Below are positions 35,755 through 47,282 of a DNA stretch of 64,000 bases, one piece after another. Position 1 is the stretch's first letter; each line of letters opens with the position of its first letter. This DNA comes from Bacillus fonticola. GTDB taxonomy: Bacteria; Bacillota; Bacilli; Bacillales; JC228. The position numbers were made by a program, and so were the translations under genes. Location of the stretch: positions 3,050,711 through 3,114,710 of the forward strand of contig NZ_CP052135.1 in NCBI RefSeq assembly GCF_012955605.1. The letters run 5' to 3'. The notes beneath the pieces were generated by a model, which saw only the letters and a program-made list of their open reading frames with translations, was not told the origin of the DNA and searched no databases.

Positions 35755-36164
35755 TAGAAGCCACCGCTTCGTTTTGTTCAATACTTTAGTTACATACAAT
35801 TAGAACGACTCTATAACACCGGGAGTGCTCCAACAATTATGTTGTGCAATTATAAATTTCTCCCATTATTCTCATATAAAAGAGAACTATATAATCTGCA
35901 AAAAGATGAAAACAACAGAATTATTCCTGACTAGTTTCGATATTCTTTAATATTTTCGCAGGTACACCCTGTTTTTGACACCCTAAGATTACTGAAAGTT
36001 GACGGTATTGCCTGTCCGGAAGTGGACGAGTATAATGTCCATGAATATAATCCGGCGAAAGGAAAAGACGCCTCCCATAATGTATAACTGCGCCAACAGT
36101 TATACAGGAGACGTCCCAACAAAAAGTATATGGTTATTGTATCAGATTATCAGCTGATTGACAT
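35755..36164. other. Gene-free region with mobile-element debris
   Basis: About 410 bases. The end holds GTATAACTG and CAGTTATAC as an inverted pair with outer GACG/CGTC arms (about 36067-36115), which looks like a stem-loop or an element end. The minus strand around 35960-36050 contains PDRQYRQLSVILGCQKQG in an open stretch; I do not recognise its family. Confidence 0.35.
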
Positions 36165-36473
36165 TCATACTACTTGTTCGTAAATGGGGTCATCATCATA
36201 ACCAGCATCCATGGCCTGATAGCGCAGTGATGGAATGGAGAGACGTTCGTGAATTCCCTTTAATAAGGGGATTGCTGCCTTTCCACCGTTCAAGCTACCC
36301 GATGAGAAGAGGGATTGTAGTATGTATTGACTCGATGTACCAACGGCCAAGTGTCCCTTATAGCCATACCAAAAAACGTTTTTGCCTTCACTGTTCTTTT
36401 TCATGCCCCAAGTAGGGCCTTGAGGAACTTCAGCGCGCAATTCAGCTAAAGATGCATCCAGTTGCGCTTCGAT
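36165..36473 (-). pseudogene. DDE transposase fragment
   Basis: The minus strand encodes EAQLDASLAELRAEVPQGPT, WGMKKNSEGKNVFWYGYKGH and LAVGTSSQYILQSLFSSGSL, followed by AAIPLLKGIHERL and MDAGYDDDPIYEQV. This is the central catalytic region of an IS4/IS1182-type transposase with GYK and DAGYD motifs. Both ends are missing and a stop lies just upstream. It is a dead insertion-sequence remnant, unrelated to the 1394-bp element further right. Confidence 0.8.
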
Positions 36474-36661
36474 CTACAAGAATTGACCGCTCACCCAAAT
36501 TTGAACAAGCAGTCAATTCCAATGCCTTTCACACCAAAAATAGAAAACTCAAACCCAATCATTTTTGTGGAACAGCCATGTTCTGTTGTTGGTCATTACC
36601 CTCTTTACACCAAACAATTAAATTTGGGCACCGCACCCACTTATGGGCGACCTCATTCTTT

Positions 36662-36687
36662 TGCCTATACGAATTTTTTTATGTATA
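36662..36687 (+). promoter_or_regulatory. Promoter of the candidate small RNA
   Basis: TTGCCT and TATAAT are separated by exactly 17 bases just upstream of a structured, non-coding stretch. Confidence 0.6.
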
Positions 36688-36693
36688 ATGGAC

Positions 36694-36825
36694 ATATAAA
36701 TAAAGAGAGAAGCGTCGACACTTCTCTCCCTGCAACCTCTACCGTCAGGGTGGTGGTTGTCAGAAGTTACTTGTTATCTTGAGAACCACCCTTTTGCTTG
36801 TGACGGCGTAGGGTGGTTTTCTTGT
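36694..36825 (+). ncRNA. Candidate small RNA, possibly type I antitoxin-like
   Basis: A consensus promoter at 36662-36687 leads into about 130 bases with a 5' hairpin GAGAGAAG/CTTCTCTC and a 3' hairpin AACCACCCT/AGGGTGGTT followed by TTCTTG, a Rho-independent end. An inner GGGTGGTGGTTGTCAG can pair alternatively with the ACCACCC arm. No ribosome site or reading frame is visible. The layout resembles antitoxin RNAs of small membrane-toxin loci in Bacilli as I remember them, but I could not find the toxin frame. It lies between two mobile remnants. Confidence 0.5.
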
Positions 36826-36837
36826 CCTCTAGTACGT

Positions 36838-37012
36838 TTTTTCGAATTGGTTTGGCGATTAAACAATACCACAAGATAAGCATACTTCTTTATTTTTTTA
36901 TGTCTTTTTAAGGTATTTTTGTTTTTAGAACTGCTTCTAGAGAGCCATCGCATTAGCGATTTCGTTCTTCTGCTGCTTCGGAAGCAAGAGAACCGCCCCC
37001 GTGCATCCACCA
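36838..37012 (-). repeat. 175-bp repeat with GGGGACGGTTCT-type end, copy 1
   Basis: Read on the minus strand it matches 48958-49135 over nearly its whole length. It starts GCACGGGGGCGGTTCTCTTG, contains AAAAACAAAAATACCTTAAA and GTATGCTTATCTTGTGG, and ends TTTAATCGCCAAACC. The left part is the same palindrome arm as at 53919-53973. Both copies keep an open frame around KKIKKYAYLVVLFNRQT, so a lost small gene or element end is possible. Confidence 0.7.
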
Positions 37013-37094
37013 GGAACAGTAGCCTTTGAGAGGGTCAAAGATTGCTCCAAATATGTCTCACTTGGCTCCCCCTTAATGGTTCAAGTGTGTATCT

Positions 37095-38234
37095 CTACAG
37101 AATATAATCTATATTCCCTTGTTCTCGCACAAAGTATTCTTTAAAAGATTTCTTCATAAAAGCTGCTACTGGACCTGTAACGGGAACTTTACTCCGGGTT
37201 CCACCCCAAATTGTATCAGCCTCAATATATGCAGCATTGTCTCCACCCATCTCCATCACACATAGTACTTCAGGTGTATAAAGTTTGTTTGTATTGCTGA
37301 CTTTCAACTCATGAGCAATATTTTGGGCAATTACTTTTGCACCTGCCATTGCATTGTGCCCCATTTTCGGACCCACCATCTGAATCATATCCCCTGTTGC
37401 AAATACATTTGGATAATGAACCGAACGCAGTTGTTCGTTGACCGGAACAAATCCACCCTCACCTTCCAAACCACTTCCTTGTAATCCCTTTGGACCTTCG
37501 TATGCAGGCATGATAAACGACAATTGACTTTCCAAAACAGGACCATCTTTAAACCGAACTTCATTTTCTGCTATTTCACTCAACTCTACGTTGACATGAA
37601 GATGAACGTCATGTTTTTCAAACTGTTCTTTGACAAAATCTTGTACTACTGGTCCGCCCGGAGCAAAAGCAACAGGCTTAGCGGTAAAATAATGAAATTC
37701 TGTTTGATCCCTTATACCTTTTTCACGAAGATAATGATCGAGTTGAAATAAAACTTCAAGAGCCGGTCCTTCGCAAGGGCTGTTTGCTGCTACACCAGCC
37801 ACGAAAGTACCACCTTTAAAAGATGAAATCGCTTTACGAAGCTCTAAAGCCATGTCGATTGTTTGTAATGAATGACCGTAATCCTTAAATCCAGGGATTT
37901 TTTCATATGCGAAATGTGCACCCATCGCCGTAACAAGATAATCGTAATCAATCGTTTGGTCGGAAGCATAGACTTTCTGTTCCTTAGGGTCAACCTTTTC
38001 AATATCACCAGCTAAAAAGTCAATATTTCTCTTGTGTAGTAACTCAGGTAATGACAGGACAATTTCTTCAGGATCAATATGACCAATTGCCACACCTGGG
38101 AAGGCTGCACGCATATAGAACTTGTCCAAATTTGAAATTAACAAAATATCATGTTCATTCCCTAATTCATTTCGAAGGGACTGTGCAGCAACAATCCCAC
38201 CAAATCCTCCACCTGCTATAATAATTTTTGCCAT
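37095..38234 (-). CDS. sqr: Sulfide:quinone oxidoreductase
   Basis: This FAD-dependent pyridine-nucleotide-disulfide-type enzyme oxidises sulfide at the membrane and passes electrons to quinone, forming persulfide. The protein starts MAKIIIAGGGFGGIVAAQSL, the FAD fold. A second dinucleotide region is GTFVAGVAANSPCEGPALEV, which holds one redox Cys. YPNVFATGDMIQMVGPKMGH is the conserved FAD-contact region, and a second Cys is in VLCVMEMGG near residue 320. It has 379 residues. AAGGAGATG precedes the ATG. It belongs functionally with the CstR-type operon to the right, where persulfide is oxidised and exported. A weak CstR-like box lies upstream. Confidence 0.88.
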   Translation of the reverse strand: MAKIIIAGGGFGGIVAAQSLRNELGNEHDILLISNLDKFYMRAAFPGVAIGHIDPEEIVLSLPELLHKRNIDFLAGDIEKVDPKEQKVYASDQTIDYDYLVTAMGAHFAYEKIPGFKDYGHSLQTIDMALELRKAISSFKGGTFVAGVAANSPCEGPALEVLFQLDHYLREKGIRDQTEFHYFTAKPVAFAPGGPVVQDFVKEQFEKHDVHLHVNVELSEIAENEVRFKDGPVLESQLSFIMPAYEGPKGLQGSGLEGEGGFVPVNEQLRSVHYPNVFATGDMIQMVGPKMGHNAMAGAKVIAQNIAHELKVSNTNKLYTPEVLCVMEMGGDNAAYIEADTIWGGTRSKVPVTGPVAAFMKKSFKEYFVREQGNIDYIL

Positions 38235-38260
38235 GCAATATCATCTCCTTACTTTTTTTA

Positions 38261-38274
38261 TACTCCATATGGTA
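38261..38274 (-). promoter_or_regulatory. Weak CstR-like box upstream of sqr
   Basis: TACTCCATATGGTA has the spacing of the stronger TACCC-type boxes at 42604, 42678 and 43504 but only partial half-site matches. It lies about 30 bases upstream of the sqr start and overlaps a possible -10 (TATAAA on the minus strand). Tentative. Confidence 0.3.
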
Positions 38275-38550
38275 TCCAATAAATGTGATGAAAGTGTTAA
38301 GTAATATAAACTTTTCTAATATTTCGCTTATTCAATTGATTTATTGATTTCAAAGGTTTTTTGAAGCACTCGATCATCTTACTTTCATGACTTTCGTATA
38401 TTAGTTTGTCCGCATATTTGAATTAAATCGACTTCCCGCCTTTACTTTCCCCTCCACCCTTATTATTCCATTCCAACCTTTCCTCTATTATGTTAAAATC
38501 ATAGTAAACACATTGGTTTTGGCAGATTTGATCTCAGGAGGTCTTTCTTG

Positions 38551-38721
38551 ATGAATATCTTAAAGAATTTTTTTATAGAGAAATGCCCAAAGTGTAATGA
38601 TGTTTTAGTAAATAAAACCCATACATTAACAGCTCAAATTATTAAGTTTTGTCCAAATGGCCACTACGAAAAAGAGTTTCACCCAGCACTGGAATCATAT
38701 ATTGAAACGAAAAAAGCTTAA
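38551..38721 (+). CDS. Small zinc-ribbon-like protein
   Basis: The 56-residue frame starts at ATG 38551, with CAGGAGGTC about ten bases upstream. It encodes [20 protein letters not shown], then [20 protein letters not shown] and [20 protein letters not shown] and CPNGH form a four-ligand zinc-ribbon pattern. The last four bases overlap the convergent tauE-like stop. Function unknown; its place inside the sulfide locus suggests a linked role, but this may be chance. The strong ribosome site and intact zinc pattern support a real gene. Confidence 0.65.
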   Translation: MNILKNFFIEKCPKCNDVLVNKTHTLTAQIIKFCPNGHYEKEFHPALESYIETKKA

Positions 38722-39497
38722 GACAATATTTCTAACCAAATTTTAATTGTAGTAATCAGTATTAACACCGCCAGTATTCCTTGTAAAAAATTTGTGTTCA
38801 CTTTCTTTCCAATAGCTGCACCAAGAGGTGATGCAATAAGACTAGCAACTACCATTACTAGCGCTGGGATAAACGGAACTTGCCCAGTTGTCAGTTTCCC
38901 TACCGTTGCACCAATGGAAGAAATAAATGTAACAGCGAGCGAAGTGGCAATCGTCATTCGGGTCGGTATTTTTAAAACAACTAACATAATTGGCACGAGG
39001 AGAAATGCTCCTCCTGCTCCAACGATGCCTGCCCCAAGACCGACAATAAACGTAAGTGAAGCAGCTAAGCCCTTAGAAAATGCGACTTGATCACGCCCTC
39101 TATCATCTATTCCTTTCTTTGGAATAAACATCATCACTGCAGCAATTACAGCCAACATGCCATAAACAAGATTGATTCCTTCCTCGGATAAGAATCGAGA
39201 ACCGTATCCACCGATGAAACTCCCGATTAGAATACTTACACCCATCGTTAGGATTAAGCTTTTATTTAAATGCCCTCCTTTACGATAGGCGAAAACACCG
39301 GAAAGTGTAGCAAAAAAGACTTGAACGGCAACAATGCCTGAAACTTCATAAGCATTGAAACCTACAAATCCTAGTAAGACAGGAATGTATAATAGCATCG
39401 GATAATTAATAATAGCCCCACCGATACCGAGCATTCCTGATAATAAAGATCCGATTAGCCCAATAACAAATAGGGTAAGAATAAAGGTTATATCCAT
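38718..39497 (-). CDS. TauE/SafE-family sulfite/anion exporter
   Basis: This integral membrane transporter of the TauE/SafE (DUF81) family is associated with export of sulfite or other sulfur anions. The 259 residues have about eight helices in two related halves, each with a glycine-rich loop: [20 protein letters not shown] near the N-terminus and [20 protein letters not shown] in the middle. It is the last gene of the persulfide operon, 60 bases after tusA. Sulfite made by the persulfide dioxygenase is its likely cargo. AAAAGGGGAAAC precedes the ATG. Confidence 0.88.
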   Translation of the reverse strand: MDITFILTLFVIGLIGSLLSGMLGIGGAIINYPMLLYIPVLLGFVGFNAYEVSGIVAVQVFFATLSGVFAYRKGGHLNKSLILTMGVSILIGSFIGGYGSRFLSEEGINLVYGMLAVIAAVMMFIPKKGIDDRGRDQVAFSKGLAASLTFIVGLGAGIVGAGGAFLLVPIMLVVLKIPTRMTIATSLAVTFISSIGATVGKLTTGQVPFIPALVMVVASLIASPLGAAIGKKVNTNFLQGILAVLILITTIKIWLEILS

Positions 39498-39559
39498 CGT
39501 ATGTTTCCCCTTTTGATAAATTGAAAAGGAGGCATAGCAACCCCCTTTTCAATTGATGT

Positions 39560-39787
39560 TTAACCTTTCTTAATCCAAAACTTTAAAACCCCATCTTCTT
39601 CTGTATCTTGTAATAATTCATGTCCACCAGACTTTGACCAAGCAGTAAGGTCACTTTTTGCTCCTTTATCTGTTGCATGAACTTCTAACACTTCTCCTGA
39701 ATTTAATTCATTTATCGCCTTTTTTGTTTTTACAATCGGCATTGGACATGCCAGCCCTTTTGCATCTACTATTTTGTCTGAATTCAT
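39560..39787 (-). CDS. TusA-family sulfurtransferase
   Basis: This small sulfur-carrier protein has 75 residues. The family motif with the persulfide-carrying cysteine is AKGLACPMPIVKTKKAI (Cys14 region). GAKSDLTAWSKSGGHELLQD completes the two-layer fold. It is very similar to the N-terminal domain of the TusA-rhodanese protein encoded at 41378-41950, so the locus holds both free and fused forms. It lies 23 bases downstream of the persulfide dioxygenase gene and probably shuttles sulfane sulfur between the rhodanese and DsrE partners. Confidence 0.92.
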   Translation of the reverse strand: MNSDKIVDAKGLACPMPIVKTKKAINELNSGEVLEVHATDKGAKSDLTAWSKSGGHELLQDTEEDGVLKFWIKKG

Positions 39788-39809
39788 TTCAAACTCTCCT
39801 TTTTATTTA

Positions 39810-40940
39810 TTATCCGTGTATGGCACAACGATTTGGTCCAATTTCCATTTCACGTTGATCTTCATCATTTGGGTTTATTTTCCCCATGTTCGTTTGACGA
39901 ATTTCTTGATAAGCATTCGGCTGTGGTGGTAGATTCTCTGATACAGCACGACGGAATTCTTTTTCATCCAGATTTAAACCTGCATTTTTTTCAAATAGGT
40001 CGCCAAGTTTTGCTTGAACTTGACCTTGATCATCTAATTCACTGACATTTCCAAAGTGTGCTGGAAGAACGATGAGCTCGTATGACAATTCCTTATATTT
40101 GTCATATAACGTATTGCGTAAATCATCTGCCCAGTCTCCAGCTTTCCCAGCTAGGTCAGGACGGCCAATCGATTCTACAAAAAGAATATCTCCGGTTAGC
40201 AAGTATTGATCGTCAACAATCAATGACGTACTTCCAATCGTATGACCTGGAGAATACAGTGGCTCCACTTTAACCTTTGTATTGCCTACAGATATATCTT
40301 TCCCCTCGACAAGTGGCTCATAAGAAAATTGTACTTCCTCTGCATCTTTTGGTGGTAAATAGTACGTCGCACCTGTACGCTCTTGTACTAAACGTCCACC
40401 TGATATATGGTCAGCATGTAAGTGCGTATCAAGAACATGCTTAATAGTGACACTTTTTTCCTTTGCAAAGTCAATATACGCATCAACTGTCCGGGTGGAG
40501 TCAACAACGATAGCTTCTCCGTTTGATTCAATGAAGTAAGAGAGACAGCCTTTACCAATACGAACAAATTGATAAATAGAGCCACCGTCTTTCAAATCAC
40601 CAATCTTCACTGGATTTAAATATTCACTCCATGTCTTCATCCCGCCTTCAAGCACAAATACACCTTCAAATCCAGCGTCAACTAAATGCTCCCCAACCAT
40701 CTCGGACGATCCTTGCTTCGCACAAACGACAAGAATTTCACTATCTTTCGGAAGTTGATCAACAATCTCATCAACCCCATCAATCAAATCGAAATAAGGG
40801 GCATTTAGGTGCTCAACTTGTTTCCCTTCGATTTTCCAATCACTAAACGCATCTTCGTTTCTAACGTCTAAAATAAAGAGTGCCTTATTACTTAAAACCT
40901 TATCGGTCACTTCTTTTGCTGAAATTAGTTTCATGCCCAA
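39810..40940 (-). CDS. Persulfide dioxygenase with N-terminal rhodanese domain (CstB-like)
   Basis: This is a two-domain sulfur-oxidising enzyme. Residues 1-100 form a rhodanese domain ([15 protein letters not shown]; active-site-like [10 protein letters not shown]). Residues 115-340 form a metallo-beta-lactamase-fold persulfide dioxygenase with [41 protein letters not shown] and LPAHFG. It turns low-molecular persulfide into sulfite and thiol. In S. aureus CstB the rhodanese lies after the dioxygenase, so the order here is reversed. AAAGGAGG is eight bases before TTG 40940 but fourteen before ATG 40934, so the TTG start is preferred. It lies in the CstR-type operon between dsrE and tusA. Confidence 0.9.
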   Translation of the reverse strand: MGMKLISAKEVTDKVLSNKALFILDVRNEDAFSDWKIEGKQVEHLNAPYFDLIDGVDEIVDQLPKDSEILVVCAKQGSSEMVGEHLVDAGFEGVFVLEGGMKTWSEYLNPVKIGDLKDGGSIYQFVRIGKGCLSYFIESNGEAIVVDSTRTVDAYIDFAKEKSVTIKHVLDTHLHADHISGGRLVQERTGATYYLPPKDAEEVQFSYEPLVEGKDISVGNTKVKVEPLYSPGHTIGSTSLIVDDQYLLTGDILFVESIGRPDLAGKAGDWADDLRNTLYDKYKELSYELIVLPAHFGNVSELDDQGQVQAKLGDLFEKNAGLNLDEKEFRRAVSENLPPQPNAYQEIRQTNMGKINPNDEDQREMEIGPNRCAIHG

Positions 40941-40954
40941 TCCAGAAACCTCCT

Positions 40955-41350
40955 TTAGAATGTTAATGTAATATTGGCGTCAGAAGCATAGTGGATGAAA
41001 CTTGCCGCACCACCAACCTCAATTCCATCAACAAATTGATCTCTATCTAAGCTCATGACATCCATTGTCATCTGACAAGCAATGATCTTCACACCCATTT
41101 CTTGTGCCATTGAAAGTAATTCGGGGATAGATGGTACGTTCTCCTTTTTAAAACCTTCTTGAAAATGCTCACGGCCTTCAGGGATAGGAAGCTGCTTATG
41201 TCCTTCCTTGTGAATCAAATTTAAACCTTCAAATGTGAAGAAGATCCCCACTTCGGCATCACTTGCTGCCGCAGCTGTTGCTACGTTAAATACCTTATAG
41301 GCATCAAATAAACTCCCATTACTTGCAATAATCGCTACTTTTGTTGCCAT
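40955..41350 (-). CDS. DsrE/DsrF-like sulfur-transfer protein
   Basis: The 131-residue protein has the DsrE2-type fold: [20 protein letters not shown] at the N-terminus, [20 protein letters not shown], and [20 protein letters not shown] with the conserved Cys near residue 92. [20 protein letters not shown] ends it. Such proteins accept sulfane sulfur from TusA or rhodanese partners. It lies between the TusA-rhodanese and dioxygenase-rhodanese genes, 27 and 14 bases apart. A second, truncated family member heads the same operon. Confidence 0.88.
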   Translation of the reverse strand: MATKVAIIASNGSLFDAYKVFNVATAAAASDAEVGIFFTFEGLNLIHKEGHKQLPIPEGREHFQEGFKKENVPSIPELLSMAQEMGVKIIACQMTMDVMSLDRDQFVDGIEVGGAASFIHYASDANITLTF

Positions 41351-41377
41351 TTTTACATTCCTCCATTTAGTTTGTTT

Positions 41378-41950
41378 TTATTGACTTTTTTCGACTGAGC
41401 CGGACCACTCTACCATTCCTTGAACAACATTTTTAACACTTTTAAAGCCCTTTTCAGCGAGCTGCTTAGAAGCTAAGTCACTGCGGTTGCCGGTACGACA
41501 CACAACGTAAACTTCACTTTCTTTATCCAACTCATCTGCTCGATTCTCTAGTTCACCCAATGGAATTGATTTTGCGCCTGGAATATGTCCAAAACTATAT
41601 TCAGCAGGTTCACGGACATCAAGTACAGTAACCTTCTCTCCAGCATCCAATTTTTCTTGTAATTCGTCATTTTTTATTGCGTGAGGATAGTCCTTATCTT
41701 CTTTTATTTCGGATTCGCTTGCCTTACGAAGGTAGTGCTTCAATACATCAGCCTCTTCTGTTGTTCCAAGGTACTGGTGGCCACTGCTTTTTGCCCAAGC
41801 TTGAATATCCGCGAGTGAGCCCTTATCCGTCGCTTGCACCTCGATCACTTGCCCAGGTTCTAAGTCATTCATCGCTTTTTTCGTTTTTACAATCGGCATC
41901 GGACAAGCAAGCCCTTTTGCATCTAACATATGATCCGTATGAATGGTCAT
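41378..41950 (-). CDS. TusA-rhodanese fusion (CstA-like)
   Basis: This 190-residue sulfur-transfer protein has two domains. An N-terminal TusA domain (DAKGLACPMPIVKTKKAM, about residues 8-75) joins a C-terminal rhodanese domain (VTVLDVREPAEYSFGHIPGA, active site VVCRTGNRSDLAS, about residues 95-190). S. aureus CstA has the same kind of architecture. It would take sulfur from persulfides and hand it to partners. It lies in the middle of the operon, 25 bases after the single-domain rhodanese. Confidence 0.92.
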   Translation of the reverse strand: MTIHTDHMLDAKGLACPMPIVKTKKAMNDLEPGQVIEVQATDKGSLADIQAWAKSSGHQYLGTTEEADVLKHYLRKASESEIKEDKDYPHAIKNDELQEKLDAGEKVTVLDVREPAEYSFGHIPGAKSIPLGELENRADELDKESEVYVVCRTGNRSDLASKQLAEKGFKSVKNVVQGMVEWSGSVEKSQ

Positions 41951-41975
41951 TTCTTATTCCTCCATATTTGTTTAT

Positions 41976-42290
41976 TTATTCTATATCGCTTTCCCAATTG
42001 GACATTCCACCAACCATGTTTTTTACCTTAAAACCCTTTTCAGTTAACCATTCAGAGGCTAAACCACTTCGGTTGCCGGAACGACAGACCATAACATATT
42101 CTTTTTCTTTATCCAATTCATCTAGACGAGTTAAAATCTCTCCTAAAGGGATGTGTTTTGCCCCTGGGATTTTCCCCGTTTCAACTTCATTGCCCTCTCT
42201 GACATCAATGATGTTGAGCTTTTCATCATTTTTTAATCTTCTTGCTATCTCAAAAGGTTTTACTTCCTCTATTTTCAGTTTAGTTCCCAT
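41976..42290 (-). CDS. Single-domain rhodanese
   Basis: The 104-residue rhodanese has LNIIDVREGNEVETGKIPGA and the active-site loop VMVCRSGNRSGLASEWL with catalytic Cys. FKVKNMVGGMSNWESDIE ends it. It moves sulfane sulfur onto thiols or cyanide-like acceptors. AAGAGGT lies shortly before the start, and the gene follows the truncated DsrE gene by 29 bases, within the same transcript. Confidence 0.92.
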   Translation of the reverse strand: MGTKLKIEEVKPFEIARRLKNDEKLNIIDVREGNEVETGKIPGAKHIPLGEILTRLDELDKEKEYVMVCRSGNRSGLASEWLTEKGFKVKNMVGGMSNWESDIE

Positions 42291-42319
42291 TTTTTACCTC
42301 TTTCCTCTCTCCTTTAGTT

Positions 42320-42568
42320 TCACCGAAGTGATAGTCCGAATCTCTCTGGACCACGAGGCATCATAAAACCAAAGGCCTTTTCAAGTATTCCCTTTTTGAC
42401 TGGTACTTGCTCATCTTTTCTTAAAGCATTAAGTCCCCAAAAAGTATGAAAGATCGTTACCTCATGATCATAAGCTGCTGCACCATTAGCAATAATAAAT
42501 GCTGCAATAGCTTTATCTAAGTCCCCACTAAATAAGACAATAGTTGTTTTTTCTTTCTGCTCGCCCAT
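42320..42568 (-). pseudogene. Truncated DsrE2-like gene
   Basis: The 82-residue frame starts like a DsrE2 protein: TTIVLFSGDLDKAIAAFIIA and HEVTIFHTFWGLNALRKDEQ, then FGFMMPRGPERFGLSLR and a stop. Full-length relatives continue for 70-80 residues past MMPRGPE with the conserved Cys segment. That half is missing here and the next gene's ribosome site follows at once, so a deletion has removed the C-terminal half. It is the first frame after the CstR-controlled promoter, so its translation may still couple to the next genes. Confidence 0.7.
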
Positions 42569-42603
42569 TTAATATCTCTACCTACTATAAAATCTAATAC
42601 ACC

Positions 42604-42617
42604 TACCTGTATGGGTA
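42604..42617. promoter_or_regulatory. CstR-like operator 1
   Basis: TACCTGTATGGGTA carries the TACC and GGTA half-sites of CsoR/CstR operators. It lies between the operon promoter and the first gene. Confidence 0.6.
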
Positions 42618-42677
42618 TATTAGTATTCAAAAAAATATAGCTAACATTTATTACCATTAGTAACAGTGTTGACTCAT

Positions 42678-42719
42678 TACCCCTGTGGGTATGTTAGCAA
42701 ACAAAAAAATAGTTGTCAA
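42678..42719 (-). promoter_or_regulatory. Persulfide operon promoter with CstR operator 2
   Basis: On the minus strand -35 TTGACA (42714-42719) and -10 TAACAT (42691-42696) are 17 bases apart. TACCCCTGTGGGTA at 42678-42691 overlaps the -10 end. It is the best CstR box in the window and should shut the operon off when CstR is reduced. Confidence 0.8.
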
Positions 42720-42788
42720 CATTCGACTGTTTCTTTGAGCAGAAGTAAATGAAATGGCTGTTCGTTGTTATAAACAGCCAAAATTTAT

Positions 42789-43049
42789 TTATCTACTCTT
42801 CACCAATAAATTAACAGCTTCTTGAATTAGTTCCTCAGTATCTTCTCCTCTTTCTATTTGCAGGCGAACACATTCCTCTAGGTTAGAACTTACAACAACA
42901 CCTATGGCGCGATCTAATGCAGAACGAACCGCAGACATTTGACCCACAAGGTCTTTACACTCTTTTCCCTCTTCCATCATTCTTAAAATACCTCTAACTT
43001 GACCTTCAATACGTTTCATTCTATTTTTGATTTGGTCATTGTATTCCAT
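42789..43049 (-). CDS. cstR: CstR, persulfide-sensing CsoR-family repressor
   Basis: The 86-residue all-helical repressor has the CsoR-family start IKNRMKRIEGQVRGILRMME. Cys31 (GKECKDLV) and Cys60 (NLEECVRL) are the two reactive cysteines. The His that copper-sensing CsoR places four residues before the second Cys is Asn56 here, as in CstR, so persulfide rather than copper sensing is expected. It lies between the membrane rhodanese gene and the main operon, and three operator-like boxes flank it. An inter-subunit polysulfide bridge between the cysteines would release DNA. Confidence 0.9.
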   Translation of the reverse strand: MEYNDQIKNRMKRIEGQVRGILRMMEEGKECKDLVGQMSAVRSALDRAIGVVVSSNLEECVRLQIERGEDTEELIQEAVNLLVKSR

Positions 43050-43077
43050 GTTATAACCTCCAATTCTTATCTATTTT

Positions 43078-43470
43078 TTATCCCAATCCGCTTTTTTTCT
43101 GTCCCGACCAAGAGGAAATACCTCCTGACAAGTGAGAAACATCTGTGTAATTTTGCTTCTGTAAAATCCGTGCTGCCTGTTTACTACGTATGCCACTTTG
43201 GCAATACAAGATCAATTCTTTATCGTTAGGAATTTCCTTTAAACGTTGTTTCAACTTAGATAATGGTATATTCACTGCATCAGGAATATGACCGGAACTA
43301 AATTCATGAGTTTCTCGCACGTCAATTAATGTACTAGCTCCGCGTTCGAATTTTTCACGCAGTTGTGCCTCCGTTAAATTTCTTAAGTTTTTAACTGGAG
43401 CTATTCTCTTATAAACGAACCACCCTACTAAAACAAATAAAAGTATATTAATAAGATAACTTATGTCCAA
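43078..43470 (-). CDS. Membrane-anchored rhodanese
   Basis: The 130-residue protein has one N-terminal membrane helix (ISYLINILLFVLVGWFVY) and a rhodanese domain with STLIDVRETHEFSSGHIPDA and the active site LYCQSGIRSKQAARIL. TTG 43470 is the likely start, with GAGAGGAG about ten bases upstream. It is the first gene after a TATAAT box overlapped by a CstR-like operator, and cstR follows 28 bases after it. It probably handles persulfide made at the membrane by SQR. Confidence 0.9.
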   Translation of the reverse strand: MDISYLINILLFVLVGWFVYKRIAPVKNLRNLTEAQLREKFERGASTLIDVRETHEFSSGHIPDAVNIPLSKLKQRLKEIPNDKELILYCQSGIRSKQAARILQKQNYTDVSHLSGGISSWSGQKKSGLG

Positions 43471-43503
43471 ATCAAAGATTCTCCTCTCATACTTCTATAA
43501 ACA

Positions 43504-43522
43504 TACCCCCGTGTGTATTATA
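43504..43522 (-). promoter_or_regulatory. CstR-like operator 3 over a -10 box
   Basis: TACCCCCGTGTGTA at 43504-43517 has one exact and one degenerate half-site. It abuts a minus-strand TATAAT (43517-43522) upstream of the membrane rhodanese and cstR, so cstR is probably self-regulated. Confidence 0.6.
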
Positions 43523-43640
43523 CCACCCTTTGTTACTTTTACCAGAGTATAAATTTACCAAATAAGGCTCGCGTCCCGCCCGCGGAAAGCGTCCGCCTGT
43601 AGCGGAATCAACAACCAGGTTCAACGGCTACCCATCAGAT

Positions 43641-43680
43641 GATTTTTAGGATTCTGCGTAACTCCGCCCCTTTTCCACAG
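43641..43680. repeat. Post-terminator repeat, copy 3 (right end only)
   Basis: GATTTTTAGGATTCTGCGTA and ACTCCGCCCCTTTTCCACAG match the right end of the copy at 23399-23580 almost exactly. A separate short CCCGCCCGCGGAAAGCG stretch at about 43575-43591 matches part of the Bacillus repeat at 60109-60227. Confidence 0.7.
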
Positions 43681-43687
43681 AAAAAAA

Positions 43688-43727
43688 ACCGAATATGGCA
43701 CTTTTTTATGAGTGTCCATATTCGGGT
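43688..43727 (-). terminator. Terminator of the beta-glucoside operon
   Basis: ACCGAATATGGCACT pairs with AGTGTCCATATTCGGGT. The minus strand continues into eight Ts. Confidence 0.85.
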
Positions 43728-43765
43728 TAGTATTTTCCATGGTTAGCAAGAGTTAGGTTTCTCTA

Positions 43766-47120
<3,355 letters not shown>

Positions 47121-47152
47121 TTTAAACCCCCCTAAATTGTTTCTGCATTTTC

Positions 47153-47181
47153 AGTATAATTGTACCGGTATAATTTTTCAA
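47153..47181 (-). promoter_or_regulatory. bglP promoter with operator in the spacer
   Basis: On the minus strand -35 TTGAAA (47176-47181) and -10 TATACT (47153-47158) are 17 bases apart. The spacer is the palindrome AATTATACCGGTACAAT, centred on ACCGGT, the kind of site GntR/UTRA repressors use. Confidence 0.75.
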
Positions 47182-47282
47182 TGCCCAAATAATATTTTTG
47201 TTATTGCACAATTTAGTTGAATGGTTTTTTGACAAATCTATGCTATAATGCAGGGATTAAAATAGATCTAAACTAATGGGGT

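Noticed and set aside
36694..36780. A toxin peptide frame on the minus strand opposite the small RNA
   Set aside because: A frame can be read only from a CTG codon and does not look like a membrane toxin, so I do not claim it.
36774..37010. 78-codon minus-strand frame near the small RNA
   Set aside because: Most of it is the 175-bp repeat; there is no ribosome site. The shared peptide is noted under the repeat instead.
41677..42366. 229-codon plus-strand frame across the rhodanese genes
   Set aside because: Antisense to three clearly recognised genes.
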